Positions 15,639 through 24,334 of a stretch of DNA of 64,000 nt are shown piece by piece. Each line of letters begins with the position of its first letter. The stretch's first letter is position 1. The notes beneath the pieces are model-generated. The model saw only the letters and a list, made by a program, of their open reading frames with translations, ran no database searches and was not told the DNA's origin. Made by a program: the position numbers and the translations under genes. This DNA is from Paracoccaceae bacterium. Its GTDB lineage: Bacteria; Pseudomonadota; Alphaproteobacteria; Rhodobacterales; Rhodobacteraceae. The stretch is taken from assembly GCA_022843025.1 (NCBI GenBank), contig JALHOL010000006.1, positions 1 through 64,000 of the forward strand. Direction: 5' to 3'.

Positions 15639-16409
15639 TCAGCGCGCATCAAGCCGCAAAAGCCGCGCCCGAACCGGGGGAATCGCCGCGATTTCAACAG
15701 CGGTGAACACATGCAGCGTATCCAAATCGCGGTCCAGAACCGCATGATCGCTGACCCACCCCCCCATCGCCAGATAGCTGCGCAGCAGGGGCGGCATCTT
15801 CCCCAACGCCTGCTTCGGATCATGCGGCGCAGGCGCCAATGCCACCGTATCCACAGCCTTGCGTCCGGGCCGCTGGTCAGCCGGGCCGATATGCCCCGTC
15901 GCCAGCAGGGCCAAGGCATCCCGATGCGGTTCTGCCCCGACACCGTCAAAGGATGAACAGCCGAACATCACCGTTACCGCCTCGGCATCCACAATCCGCG
16001 TCAGCGCGGCCCAGGCCACGCGCAGCGCATCCGCGTCGCCCGCAGCAGGTGAAAGGCAGAATCGCCCGATCTCCAGCATGGGGGTCCGGCATCGGGCCAA
16101 GGGCGCCAGATCGTAGAACTGCGCGGAATAGCAATGCTCAAGCATCCAGGCCTGCCGGATCAGCATCAGGCGGCAGGTTCCCACAACCGCGCCCCCTGTT
16201 ATTGTTTCGATCAGAAGATGCTGGCACCGTTCGTCAAAGGCATCGCTGTCCAGCCCCTCGCACGCCTCCGATACGCGTCCTGCGCGGAATGCCATGTAAC
16301 GCAACCGCTGCGCGGCGCGTATATCTTCCGGGGACTCGGCCAAGCGGGCGCGAAAACGGCCTTTGCAGAACGGCAACACGGGTGCAGGCTCCTTGCCGCT
16401 TGGCGTCAC
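15639..16409 (-). CDS. olsB: L-ornithine N(alpha)-acyltransferase (ornithine lipid synthesis, first step)
   Basis: 256 aa GNAT-fold acyltransferase. It transfers a 3-hydroxyacyl group from acyl-ACP to ornithine, giving lyso-ornithine lipid for the phosphate-free membrane lipids of alphaproteobacteria. Family blocks visible are RLRYMAFRAG near residue 35, VGTCRLMLI near 75, EIGRFCLSPA near 110 and MPPLLRSYLAMGGWVSDHAV near 215. Initiation is at GTG behind CAGGT. No olsA lies next to it. It precedes the ABC-F gene in the same direction, so the two may share a transcript. Confidence 0.88.
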   Translation of the reverse strand: MTPSGKEPAPVLPFCKGRFRARLAESPEDIRAAQRLRYMAFRAGRVSEACEGLDSDAFDERCQHLLIETITGGAVVGTCRLMLIRQAWMLEHCYSAQFYDLAPLARCRTPMLEIGRFCLSPAAGDADALRVAWAALTRIVDAEAVTVMFGCSSFDGVGAEPHRDALALLATGHIGPADQRPGRKAVDTVALAPAPHDPKQALGKMPPLLRSYLAMGGWVSDHAVLDRDLDTLHVFTAVEIAAIPPVRARLLRLDAR

Positions 16410-16503
16410 ACCTGCGGCGAACTAGATATGAGGCCAGCCGAAAGCGGGACGCAAGCCCCCCACGCTTGCCGCGACGCCCCGCAAAACAGAAGGAAGACCA
16501 AAG

Positions 16504-16896
16504 ATGGACAAGGTTGTGAAATCGGATACCGAATGGCGGTCGCAACTGTCGGATCTCGCCTATCGGGTGACACGCAAGCATGCAACGGAACGCGCCTTCA
16601 CCCATGACGATTTTCCAAAGGCGGCGGGAACCTTCCGCTGCGTGTGCTGTGACGCGCCCCTTTTTGACGCGCGTACCAAGTTCGACAGCGGCACAGGCTG
16701 GCCCTCATTCTGGCAGCCGATCGATTCCGAAATGGTTGGCGAGCAGGAAGACCGCACCCTGTGGATGCGGCGGACCGAGGTGCATTGCAACCGATGCGAG
16801 GCGCATCTCGGCCACGTCTTCCCGGATGGCCCTGCGCCAACGGGGCTGCGCTATTGCATCAATGGCGTTGCGCTGACCTTCGAGGCGGAATCGTAA
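16504..16896 (+). CDS. msrB: Peptide-methionine (R)-S-oxide reductase
   Basis: 130 aa, single-domain MsrB. It reduces methionine-R-sulfoxide in oxidised proteins. The catalytic Cys118 is in RYCIN; the structural zinc is held by C46/C49 (CVCC) and C95/C98 (CNRC). The sequence [13 protein letters not shown] (about 60-72) is characteristic. There is no signal peptide, so it acts in the cytoplasm. It is divergent from olsB and is followed by a strong hairpin shared with the convergent bamE-like gene. Confidence 0.95.
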   Translation: MDKVVKSDTEWRSQLSDLAYRVTRKHATERAFTHDDFPKAAGTFRCVCCDAPLFDARTKFDSGTGWPSFWQPIDSEMVGEQEDRTLWMRRTEVHCNRCEAHLGHVFPDGPAPTGLRYCINGVALTFEAES

Positions 16897-16930
16897 AGAA
16901 ACGATTAATCGTAAAGTTCTCGTTAAACGG

Positions 16931-16957
16931 AAAAGGGGCGCAGCTGTGCTGCGCCCC
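16931..16957 (-). terminator. Intrinsic terminator of the bamE-like gene
   Basis: GGGGCGCAGC (16935-16944) and GCTGCGCCCC (16948-16957) form a perfect 10-bp stem with a TGT loop. On the minus strand it is followed by TTTT, as needed for intrinsic termination. It also lies behind msrB on the plus strand. Confidence 0.85.
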
Positions 16958-16992
16958 TGAAATCACTCCGCCGAACAGCATTTAGCGGCCGA

Positions 16993-17475
16993 TCAATCCC
17001 CGGTAACGATGCCCGGCCCGATGCGTCCGAAACTGCCAAGCAGTTGCTGGATCACGCTCAGACCCTTCACGCTGGTTTCCGTCACACGCCGCGAAAGTGG
17101 CACGACCTTGCCCCGCTCCAACCCGAAGCGTTCGATGTTCTGAACCCGTCCCGCCTCGGTAAAGGTGATCGACACGACCTGGCGTTCGATCTCTTTCGGC
17201 TCGAAAGCACCGCGATAGGCCCAGCGGCTTTGGACATAGAACCAGCCCAGATCGTTCAGCAGACCCGAAGCCGTGGGTCGCCCGATCTTTTCGCTAACGG
17301 TTTCGCGCGTGTCCACGCCCACCTCGACCAGCGCCAACTCGTCGTCGGTCGGCACATAGCCATGGTTGCGATAGACCGTGGAACAGGCCGCAATGAGCAG
17401 GACCGCGCCAATCAGACCCAACCGGATTCCTCTGCCCACACCCGCCGAGGCCGCCATTTTGCCGAAGAAACTCAT
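16993..17475 (-). CDS. bamE: Outer-membrane assembly lipoprotein BamE/SmpA family
   Basis: 160 aa. A lipoprotein signal with lipobox LIAAC (Cys near residue 31) is followed by a SmpA/OmlA domain: VDTRETVSEKIGRPTASG is the conserved helix-turn, and WFYVQSRW the following strand. BamE is an accessory subunit of the beta-barrel assembly machinery at the inner face of the outer membrane. The C-terminal tail RRVTETSVKGLSVIQQLLGS is typical of the alphaproteobacterial version. It is divergent from yceD-rpmF. Confidence 0.88.
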   Translation of the reverse strand: MSFFGKMAASAGVGRGIRLGLIGAVLLIAACSTVYRNHGYVPTDDELALVEVGVDTRETVSEKIGRPTASGLLNDLGWFYVQSRWAYRGAFEPKEIERQVVSITFTEAGRVQNIERFGLERGKVVPLSRRVTETSVKGLSVIQQLLGSFGRIGPGIVTGD

Positions 17476-17701
17476 TCCGTTCCCTACCTGCCTCTGCCGC
17501 GCGAACCGCTCATCGAACTTGGTTGCCTTGTCATGCTACAGCACAACACGTATTGCAAAAAGTAACGGTCGCATGCGGCGCTTTTGTTCCGGCTTACAGA
17601 AGGACGGGCCACTGTTCAAGAATGGAACAGCCCCGACCAGGCCGGACCGGGCAGGAACATGCGGCAAAGACACCCCCAAACGCCGACCGGAGCCGTGCCA
17701 G

Positions 17702-18292
17702 ATGACCGAAACACCACCCCATGATCCGGCAGCACCCGCCCTGCACCACCCGCTGCGCACAGGAGCCCTGTCCCCACGCAAGCCCACGCGGTTCGACCTG
17801 CGCCCCGATGCACCCACCCGCGCGGCTATGGCGGCAGCCCTTGATCTGCTTGATCTGCCTGCCTTCCGCTTTCGCGGCGAACTCCGCCCTTCGGGTCGCA
17901 ACGATTATGTGCTGGAGGCTGAATTGACCGCCTCTGTCGTGCAGCCTTGCTCTGTAACACTCGCCCCGGTTCCAGCCACGATCACCGACACCGTCCGCCG
18001 CAGCTATCTGTCCAGCTGGCAAGAACCCGAAGGCGATGAGGTGGAAATGCCCGAGGATGACACGCAAGAACCGCTGCCCGAAGTGATCGACCTTGGCGCT
18101 GTGGCAATCGAAGCGCTGGCGCTTGCCCTACCGCTCTATCCGCGCGCGCCAGATGTGGCTTTGGGAGAGGCGGTTTTCGCCCCGCCCGGAAGCGAACCGC
18201 TGCGCGAAGCCGACCTCAAACCCTTCGCCGGTCTGGCCGCCCTTCGCGACCGCCTTGCCGCATCCGATGAAGGGCCGGAAAGCACGGAATAG
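17702..18292 (+). CDS. yceD: YceD/DUF177 family protein
   Basis: 196 aa. The DUF177 family is found almost always just before rpmF and is linked to 23S rRNA and L32 metabolism. Visible features are LVLEAELTASVVQPCSVTL-like strands (here residues about 75-95 with the conserved Cys) and the acidic loop DEVEMPEDD. The usual CxxC zinc pair is not obvious. The start at 17702 is chosen because a longer frame from 17378 runs through the bamE promoter. It is followed by rpmF after 160 bases. Confidence 0.88.
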   Translation: MTETPPHDPAAPALHHPLRTGALSPRKPTRFDLRPDAPTRAAMAAALDLLDLPAFRFRGELRPSGRNDYVLEAELTASVVQPCSVTLAPVPATITDTVRRSYLSSWQEPEGDEVEMPEDDTQEPLPEVIDLGAVAIEALALALPLYPRAPDVALGEAVFAPPGSEPLREADLKPFAGLAALRDRLAASDEGPESTE

Positions 18293-18452
18293 GCCCCAGC
18301 ACCGAAGCGCAAGAAAGGGGCTTGCGCCCGCACCAAATCCGGGTATTTTCCGCGCCTCATTCGATGGCTGGTACGGGCTCGCACGATAGGCGGGCAAACC
18401 GCTGATCGCAAAGCGAAATCAGGGGCATGTCCCCACTACCCGAGGTCGAGAC

Positions 18453-18659
18453 ATGGCTGTCCCGCAGAACCGAGTCACCCGTTCAAAGCGCAACATGCGC
18501 CGCGCACATGACGCCCTTGTTGCCGGCAATCCGCAGGAATGCTCCAACTGTGGCGAGCTGAAGCGCCCGCACCATGTGTGCAGCGCCTGCGGCCATTACG
18601 ACGCCCGCGAAGTCGTGGCATCCGTCAAGGAAGTCGATCTGGACGAGGACGCGGCGTAA
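18453..18659 (+). CDS. rpmF: 50S ribosomal protein L32
   Basis: 68 aa. It begins [20 protein letters not shown], the typical bL32 N-terminus, followed by a zinc ribbon with two CxxC pairs (CSNC and CSAC). It is a structural protein of the large subunit. Order yceD-rpmF-plsX-fabH is the conserved link between ribosome and fatty-acid synthesis genes in proteobacteria. Confidence 0.97.
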   Translation: MAVPQNRVTRSKRNMRRAHDALVAGNPQECSNCGELKRPHHVCSACGHYDAREVVASVKEVDLDEDAA

Positions 18660-18683
18660 GCCGCCTCCAAGACGCCCAGCCCG

Positions 18684-19817
18684 ATGGCCAACGGACTTCA
18701 CACTCCGGCAACCGACGGCCCGCGCCGCATCGTGATTTCTGTTGACGCCATGGGTGGCGACAGAGGACCGGCAGCCGTCGTTGCCGGTCTTTCCCTATCT
18801 GCGGCTGCGCATCCGGATGTCGATTTCATCCTGCATGGCAATGACACCGAACTGACGCGGCTTGTTGAACGTGAAGCCCCCCTGAAGGGGCGCGTTACCG
18901 TGCGCCATGCAGACCGTGTGGTGTCCATGCAGGACAAGCCAAGCCATGTCATGCGGCATGGGGACGGCACCTCGATGTGGTCCTGCATCGACAGCATCAA
19001 GCAAGGCGAGGCGTCAGTGGCCGTGTCCTGCGGGAACACTGGCGCGCTTATGGCGATTGCCATGCTGCGCCTGCGCCGCCTGCCCGGCATCAACCGCCCT
19101 GCCATCGCAAGCCTTTGGCCGTCGCGCAATCCCGGCGGCTTCAACGTGATGCTCGACATGGGCGCTGACGTGAAGGCCGAGGCGGGCGATCTGCTACAAT
19201 TCGCTATGATGGGCGCGTCCTATGCCCGCAACGGGCTTGGCCTGACCCGTCCACGCGTGGGCCTGCTGAATGTGGGCACCGAAGAACACAAGGGACGCGC
19301 GGAGCTAAAGGAAGCGCATGAACTGCTTGGGCCTCAGGCCGAGGCGGGCGGCTTTGATTTCATCGGCTTTGTCGAAGGCAGCGATATTCCGTCAGACCGT
19401 GTCGATGTGATTGTGACAGACGGTTTCACCGGGAATGTCGCGCTGAAGACAGGCGAAGGTACAGCCAAACTGATTTCGGATTTCCTGCGCGAAGAATTCA
19501 ACGCTTCGGTCTTTTCGAGGCTCGCGGCGCTCTTTGCGCTCAGCACGTTGAAACGGTTACAAAAGCGGATGGATCCGCGCCGGGCGAACGGCGGCGTGTT
19601 CCTTGGTCTGAATGGAACTGTCGTGAAATCTCATGGTTCGGCGGATGCCACTGGCGTTGCCGCCGCCATTGGCCTTGCCCGGCAACTGGCCGCCGCCGGG
19701 TTCCAGGATCGCCTTGCCGCACGGGTTGCGTCCGCCGTGCGGGCGGGGCAGGATGCCGCGGCAGAAGCAACCCCGTCCGTTTCGGAACAGGGGACGGGAG
19801 GCGGGACCAAAGAATGA
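18684..19817 (+). CDS. plsX: Phosphate acyltransferase
   Basis: 377 aa. It converts acyl-ACP to acyl-phosphate, the donor for glycerol-3-phosphate acylation by PlsY. The N-terminal VISVDAMGGDRGP (about 16-28) and the central SCGNTGALMAIAMLRLRRLP block are the family signatures. The start follows rpmF by 24 bases. The stop overlaps the fabH start by four bases (ATGA), so the two are translationally coupled. Confidence 0.96.
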   Translation: MANGLHTPATDGPRRIVISVDAMGGDRGPAAVVAGLSLSAAAHPDVDFILHGNDTELTRLVEREAPLKGRVTVRHADRVVSMQDKPSHVMRHGDGTSMWSCIDSIKQGEASVAVSCGNTGALMAIAMLRLRRLPGINRPAIASLWPSRNPGGFNVMLDMGADVKAEAGDLLQFAMMGASYARNGLGLTRPRVGLLNVGTEEHKGRAELKEAHELLGPQAEAGGFDFIGFVEGSDIPSDRVDVIVTDGFTGNVALKTGEGTAKLISDFLREEFNASVFSRLAALFALSTLKRLQKRMDPRRANGGVFLGLNGTVVKSHGSADATGVAAAIGLARQLAAAGFQDRLAARVASAVRAGQDAAAEATPSVSEQGTGGGTKE

Positions 19818-20785
19818 CGATACGCGCCGTCGTAAAGGGCGTCGGGCATTATCTGCCCGAAAGGCTTGTCCCGAATTCGGAACTCGAAACTCTGGTGGAA
19901 ACCAGCGACGAATGGATCCGCACACGATCTGGCATTGAACGCCGTCATTTCGCGGCCGAAGGGCAGACGACATCCGACCTCGCCATTCGCGCCGCACAGG
20001 CCGCACTGGCGGATGCCGGGATGGCGGCTGATGATGTGGACGCAATCGTTCTTGCTACGTCGACCGCCGATCTGACCTTCCCTTCGGCTGCCACGATGGT
20101 TCAGGCCGGGCTGGGCATGACGCGCGGCTTTGCCTTTGACGTTCAGGCGGTTTGCGCAGGCTTCGTCTATGCCATGGCCAATGCCAATGCTCTGATCCTG
20201 TCTGGTCAGGCGAAGCGGATTCTCGTCATCGGGGCCGAGACGTTTTCAAAGCTGATGGATTGGTCGGATCGTTCCACCTGTGTGCTGTTCGGGGACGGGG
20301 CCGGGGCCGTGCTGCTTGAAGCCGTCGAAAGCGATGGCACCTCGGCAGACCGGGGCATCCTCGCCACCGACCTGCATTCCGACGGGCGGTTTCGCGATCT
20401 TCTTTACGTCGATGGCGGCGTTTCAACCGGCACAACTGGCTATCTGCGCATGCAGGGCAAGGAAGTATTCCGTCATGCCGTGGAAAAGCTGGCCGAAACG
20501 GCCCATACCGCACTGGAAAAGGTTGGCCTGACCAGCGGCGACGTCGATTGGATCGTTCCGCATCAGGCCAATATCCGGATCATTGAGGCCACCGCCAAGC
20601 GGATGCAGGTGCCGATGGACCGTGTGGTGGTCACGGTGCAGGATCACGGCAATACTTCCGCTGCCTCCATACCACTTGCCCTATCCGTCGGCAAAGCGCG
20701 CGGACAGATCAAACCCGGCGATCTGGTGGTGACCGAAGCGATCGGCGGGGGGTTGGCCTGGGGATCGGTCGTCCTGCGCTGGTAA
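19814..20785 (+). CDS. fabH: 3-oxoacyl-ACP synthase III
   Basis: 323 aa. It starts fatty-acid synthesis by condensing acetyl-CoA with malonyl-ACP. The catalytic triad is visible: Cys114 in QAVCAGF, His in VPHQANIRI and Asn in DHGNTSAASIP. The length is normal. It overlaps plsX by four bases and precedes ihfA by 97 bases, which suggests the integration-host-factor gene may have its own promoter. Confidence 0.97.
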   Translation: MTIRAVVKGVGHYLPERLVPNSELETLVETSDEWIRTRSGIERRHFAAEGQTTSDLAIRAAQAALADAGMAADDVDAIVLATSTADLTFPSAATMVQAGLGMTRGFAFDVQAVCAGFVYAMANANALILSGQAKRILVIGAETFSKLMDWSDRSTCVLFGDGAGAVLLEAVESDGTSADRGILATDLHSDGRFRDLLYVDGGVSTGTTGYLRMQGKEVFRHAVEKLAETAHTALEKVGLTSGDVDWIVPHQANIRIIEATAKRMQVPMDRVVVTVQDHGNTSAASIPLALSVGKARGQIKPGDLVVTEAIGGGLAWGSVVLRW

Positions 20786-20882
20786 GCCCCGTCCCTCGTC
20801 TGAAAGCAGCGGGACAAGTTGTTGATATTGACTCGGAATCCCAAACCGCTCACTCTGTCGTGAAACGCCCGGGGGGGATAGA

Positions 20883-21185
20883 ATGAGTGAGAAGACATTA
20901 ACCCGCATGGACCTGTCGGAAGCCGTGTTCCGTGAGGTCGGATTGTCGCGCAATGAAAGCGCGCTGCTTGTGGAAAGTGTGCTGCAACACATGTCGGACG
21001 CCTTGGCGTCGGGCGACACGGTCAAGATATCGTCCTTTGGCACCTTCTCGGTGCGTGACAAGTCGGCCCGTGTCGGCCGCAACCCCAAGACAGGGGATGA
21101 AGTGCCGATCAGCCCGCGCCGGGTTCTGACCTTTCGGCCATCTCACCTGATGAAAGACCGGGTCGCGGCAGGATCCAAGAAGTAA
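20883..21185 (+). CDS. ihfA: Integration host factor subunit alpha
   Basis: 100 aa HU/IHF-family DNA-bending protein. The beta-arm sequence [20 protein letters not shown] with the intercalating Pro and the following [12 protein letters not shown] are typical of IHF-alpha. The N-terminus [19 protein letters not shown] distinguishes it from HU. It forms a heterodimer with IHF-beta, whose gene is not in the window. It is followed 15 bases later by the merR gene in a conserved Rhodobacterales pair. Confidence 0.95.
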   Translation: MSEKTLTRMDLSEAVFREVGLSRNESALLVESVLQHMSDALASGDTVKISSFGTFSVRDKSARVGRNPKTGDEVPISPRRVLTFRPSHLMKDRVAAGSKK

Positions 21186-21200
21186 GGAGTTCGTCCGCCG

Positions 21201-22160
21201 ATGGACAAGTCGCCAGAGGCGTTTCGCACGATCAGCGAAGTGGCCGATTTCCTGGACACGCCCGCGCATGTTCTGCGCTTTTGGGAAAGCCGCTTTCCAC
21301 AGATCCGCCCGGTCAAGCGCGCCGGGGGGCGTCGGTATTATCGGCCGGGCGATGTGGCATTGCTGGCAGGGATCAAGAAACTGCTACATGACGAAGGCAT
21401 GACCATTCGGGGCGTACAGAAAATCCTGCGCGAACAAGGAATTAGGCATGTGGCGGGCCTTGCATCCGAAGATGCCGGCCCCCTGCTGGACGACGCCGAC
21501 ATTGAAGCGGTTCTCAGCGCCGAATACGGACCACGGGATCGGCTTGGTGAAGACGACAAGCCGTCCTCCGAGGCATTGCAAAGTGCTCAGATCATCTCAC
21601 TTGAGACGGCATTGAACCGGCAAGACACGGCGCGCGACACCAGCCCAATTCAACCCGAGCTTTGGCCCCCTGCCCCGCCGGAAAGCCCCGCGACGGATGC
21701 GCAGGCCTGGCCCGGCGACCCGGGCGATGCGCTACCGGCCCCGGAAGTGACAGACCCCGCAGCGCAGGTCGGCGCTGACAGTGCTGAACCCGCATCTGCA
21801 ACGGCTGAAGCGCCGTTGGATGCGGATCAAGATAGCGAACCGCCCCCTGCCGAGACGCCATTGGACAGCGCCGATTTGCCGGATGCTGATCCATCGGAAG
21901 CCAATGCGGGCGTATCAGAGCCTGTCAGCGAAGAAGCATCGAACAGCCGTCAGGACGCTGCATCCGATTCGTCATCCACTTCCGCGTCGGACGAAGCAGA
22001 TGGTGGGGAAACCGTCGAAACAGCCACCATTGCCGCGATGCTGCGGCGGACCTCAGCCGCAGACGTATCGGCAGTCCAGCCTCAGTTGATCCAACTGCGC
22101 GACCGTCTGATCGAACTGCGGGGACGGGTGGCCGAAGCAGCGCGGCGCAAGGCCAAGTGA
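21201..22160 (+). CDS. MerR-family transcriptional regulator with long acidic tail
   Basis: 319 aa. The N-terminal winged helix (residues about 8-75, [20 protein letters not shown] then [11 protein letters not shown]) is a MerR DNA-binding domain. Residues about 130-275 are a low-complexity Pro/Ala/Asp/Glu/Ser stretch without predicted fold, and a short basic, Leu-rich C-terminal segment ([20 protein letters not shown]) could be a coiled coil. No metal or drug ligand Cys motif is seen. The gene follows ihfA in the same operon; its target is unknown. Confidence 0.88.
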   Translation: MDKSPEAFRTISEVADFLDTPAHVLRFWESRFPQIRPVKRAGGRRYYRPGDVALLAGIKKLLHDEGMTIRGVQKILREQGIRHVAGLASEDAGPLLDDADIEAVLSAEYGPRDRLGEDDKPSSEALQSAQIISLETALNRQDTARDTSPIQPELWPPAPPESPATDAQAWPGDPGDALPAPEVTDPAAQVGADSAEPASATAEAPLDADQDSEPPPAETPLDSADLPDADPSEANAGVSEPVSEEASNSRQDAASDSSSTSASDEADGGETVETATIAAMLRRTSAADVSAVQPQLIQLRDRLIELRGRVAEAARRKAK

Positions 22161-22223
22161 TCGCCGGATCCATGTGCTTTCCTGCTTGCCCCTGCCCGGA
22201 ATATCAGTATGTATCCCGCCTGT

Positions 22224-22301
22224 CGGGCCGTGGCGCAGCCTGGTTAGCGCGTCCGTCTGGGGGGCGGAAGGTCGTGAGTTCGAATCTCACCGGCCCGACC
22301 A
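22224..22301 (+). tRNA. tRNA-Pro (anticodon GGG), CCA encoded
   Basis: The acceptor arms CGGGCCG (22224-22230) and CGGCCCG (22291-22297) pair perfectly and are followed by A and the genomic CCA. The D-arm GGCGCAGCCTGGTTAGCGC, the anticodon loop CT-GGG-GG closed by TCCGT/GCGGA (one G-T wobble), and the T-loop GTTCGAATC are all present. It stands between merR and dcd and is followed by a hairpin terminator. Confidence 0.96.
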
Positions 22302-22308
22302 ATACCGA

Positions 22309-22343
22309 AACCGCCCGCCTGCCTAACGGCAGTGCGGGCGGTT
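22309..22343 (+). terminator. Hairpin terminator after tRNA-Pro
   Basis: AACCGCCCGC (22309-22318) pairs with GCGGGCGGTT (22334-22343); an inner TGCC/GGCA pair extends the stem. Only a short T-run follows. It separates the tRNA from dcd. Confidence 0.65.
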
Positions 22344-22374
22344 CCGTTTCAGCACTGTGCCGGGGGATCGCGAC

Positions 22375-23451
22375 ATGATGGCGAAGGGTGTTCTTCCCTC
22401 ACAGGCGCTGCGCGCGTTGATTGCCGACAGCGCGATCTCTGCCAGCCTGCCTATCACCGATGCACAGATACAACCGGCCAGCCTTGATCTGCGGCTGGGC
22501 ACCATTGCCTATCGCGTGCGGGCATCCTTTCTGGCTGGTCAGGGCCGGAAAGTGGCCGACCGCCTGGCGGAATTCGAAATGCATCGGGTCGACCTCACCG
22601 CCGGTGCGGTGCTGGAAAAGGGCTGCGTCTATGTCATTCCTCTGATGGAGGGCCTTGCCCTGCCTGCCGGGGTGACGGCGGTGGCAAATGCAAAAAGCTC
22701 CACCGGGCGGTTGGATCTGCTAACGCGGACGATCACCGACGGTGGAACCGAATTCGACCGTATCCCCGAAGGATATAGCGGCCCGCTCTATGCCGAGGTC
22801 TGCCCGAAAAGCTTTTCAGTCTTGGTACGGCCGGGGATGCGGTTGAACCAGATCCGCTTTCGTTCGGGGCAGGCTGTGCTGGATGACGCCGAACTGACGC
22901 AGCTTCACGCGCTACAGCCCCTTGTGTCAGGTCAGGCGGTGATTTCCGAAGGGCTTGGCTTTTCTGTCGACCTGCGCCCGGCGGCGGGTGATCTGGTGGG
23001 TTTCAGGGCCAAGCCCCATACCGGAGTGGTCGATCTTGATCGCATCGGCCATTATCCAGCAGCCGATTTCTGGGAAGAAATTCATACGACCGAGGGGCGG
23101 ATCATTCTGGATCCCGGTGCCTTCTATATTCTGGTCAGCCGCGAGGCGGTCACCATACCCCCTGATTATGCCGCCGAGATGGCGCCCTATCTGGCGATGG
23201 TGGGTGAGTTCCGGGTGCATTATGCAGGCTTCTTCGACCCCGGTTTCGGCCATGCCGATGCGGGCGGGGCCGGATCGCGCGGTGTGCTTGAGGTGCGCTG
23301 CCATGAGGCGCCTTTCGTGCTGGAGCACGGGCAGGTGGTGGGGCGGCTGGTTTACGAACGGATGTCGGAACGTCCGGACACCCTTTACGGGCAGGCCATC
23401 AAATCCAACTATCAGGGTCAGGGCCTGAAACTGGCAAAGCAGTTCAAGTAG
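22375..23451 (+). CDS. dcd: 2'-deoxycytidine 5'-triphosphate deaminase (two-domain alphaproteobacterial form)
   Basis: 358 aa, about twice the usual Dcd length. Both halves carry dUTPase/Dcd-fold sequence: the first has QPASLDLRLG near 30 and NAKSSTGRLD with the PEGYSGPLYAEVCP strand near 120-145; the second has VGEFRVHYAGFFDPGFG near 280. This tandem fused version is usual in alphaproteobacteria and supplies dUMP precursors by dCTP deamination. The start is the ATG at 22375 behind CGGGGG; a GTG at 22357 is also in frame. Confidence 0.85.
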   Translation: MMAKGVLPSQALRALIADSAISASLPITDAQIQPASLDLRLGTIAYRVRASFLAGQGRKVADRLAEFEMHRVDLTAGAVLEKGCVYVIPLMEGLALPAGVTAVANAKSSTGRLDLLTRTITDGGTEFDRIPEGYSGPLYAEVCPKSFSVLVRPGMRLNQIRFRSGQAVLDDAELTQLHALQPLVSGQAVISEGLGFSVDLRPAAGDLVGFRAKPHTGVVDLDRIGHYPAADFWEEIHTTEGRIILDPGAFYILVSREAVTIPPDYAAEMAPYLAMVGEFRVHYAGFFDPGFGHADAGGAGSRGVLEVRCHEAPFVLEHGQVVGRLVYERMSERPDTLYGQAIKSNYQGQGLKLAKQFK

Positions 23452-23457
23452 ACGGTC

Positions 23458-23670
23458 CTATTTCCAGAACCTACGCCCGATCTTCATCATATCATTCATC
23501 CGCTTCTGGGTAGCTTTGGTCTGATCGGCCCGGCGGCGGGAATCTTGCTTTGTCATGCCCGCATCACTCGGGGACTTGCCCATGCGGTTGATGCCCTTCT
23601 TCACGGCAGTTCCCAGTAGCTGACGCAGCAACCTGCCGCCCATGCCTTGCAACAATCTGTTCAGGTCCAT
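23458..23670 (-). CDS. Small basic conserved hypothetical protein
   Basis: 70 aa, rich in Lys, Arg, Gly and Met, with no signal peptide or membrane helix. The sequence MGGRLLRQLLGTAVKKGINR suggests an amphipathic helix, and the C-terminal half is highly charged. It lies 16 bases downstream of scpB on the same strand and probably belongs to that operon. I do not recognise a named domain. Its separate reading frame between two well-defined genes and the correct spacing support it as real. Confidence 0.65.
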   Translation of the reverse strand: MDLNRLLQGMGGRLLRQLLGTAVKKGINRMGKSPSDAGMTKQDSRRRADQTKATQKRMNDMMKIGRRFWK

Positions 23671-23686
23671 CGCACGCTTCCTTTAC

Positions 23687-24334
23687 TCAATCTTCAAACA
23701 GTTCACTTTGCCCGGCGAGGGTTTCTTCTTCCTCATCTGGGGATTGAATTCCGCCCGGCAAGGGCCTGTTGTCCAAAAGCCCTGCCGCGCGCAGTTCCTT
23801 CAGCCCCGGAAGATCGCGGGCGGATTCCAAGCCGAAGTGATCAAGGAACTGTTCCGTCACCACAAACGTCACAGGCCGCCCTGGCGTCATGCGGCGGCGG
23901 CCAAGCCGGATCCACTCCAGTTCCAGAAGCTGGTCCACCGTGCCGCGCGACACGGCGACGCCGCGGATTTCCTCGATCTCGGCCCGGGTGACGGGCTGGT
24001 GATAGGCGACAATGGCCAGTGTTTCGATGGCGGCGCGGGACAGCTTGCGCTGTTCCACGGTTTCCTTTTGCATCAGATGGCCAAGATCGGCCGCCGTGCG
24101 AAAGGCATAGGCATCCCCCACGCGTACCAGATGCACGCCGCGCCCTTCATAGCGTTTGCGCAGATAGACCAATGCCTCGGCCGGATCGCAGCCGTGCGGC
24201 ATGCGCGCCACCAGTTCGGCAAGCGTCACAGGTTCGGCAGAGGCGAAAAGGATCGCTTCTACCATACGCTCCTGCTCGGCCATCGGGGGGGCCTCGAACA
24301 GGCTGCGTTCGATGGGTTCTTGCGTACCGGTCAT
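23687..24334 (-). CDS. scpB: Segregation and condensation protein B
   Basis: 215 aa. ScpB is the winged-helix partner of ScpA and SMC in chromosome condensation. The family block LSRAAIETLAIVAYHQPVTR followed by AEIEEIRGVAVSRGTVDQLL is clear in the middle. The start MTGTQEPIERSLFE overlaps the scpA stop by four bases (ATGA); a longer frame upstream is inside scpA. The acidic C-terminal tail SPDEEEETLAGQSELFED is species-variable. Confidence 0.94.
   Translation of the reverse strand: MTGTQEPIERSLFEAPPMAEQERMVEAILFASAEPVTLAELVARMPHGCDPAEALVYLRKRYEGRGVHLVRVGDAYAFRTAADLGHLMQKETVEQRKLSRAAIETLAIVAYHQPVTRAEIEEIRGVAVSRGTVDQLLELEWIRLGRRRMTPGRPVTFVVTEQFLDHFGLESARDLPGLKELRAAGLLDNRPLPGGIQSPDEEEETLAGQSELFED

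Noticed and set aside
15847-15855. DnaA box (GTATCCACA) as evidence for an origin
   Set aside because: A single 8/9 match with no cluster, AT-rich unwinding region or dnaA/hemE/parAB neighbours; the skew switch is reported without claiming an origin.
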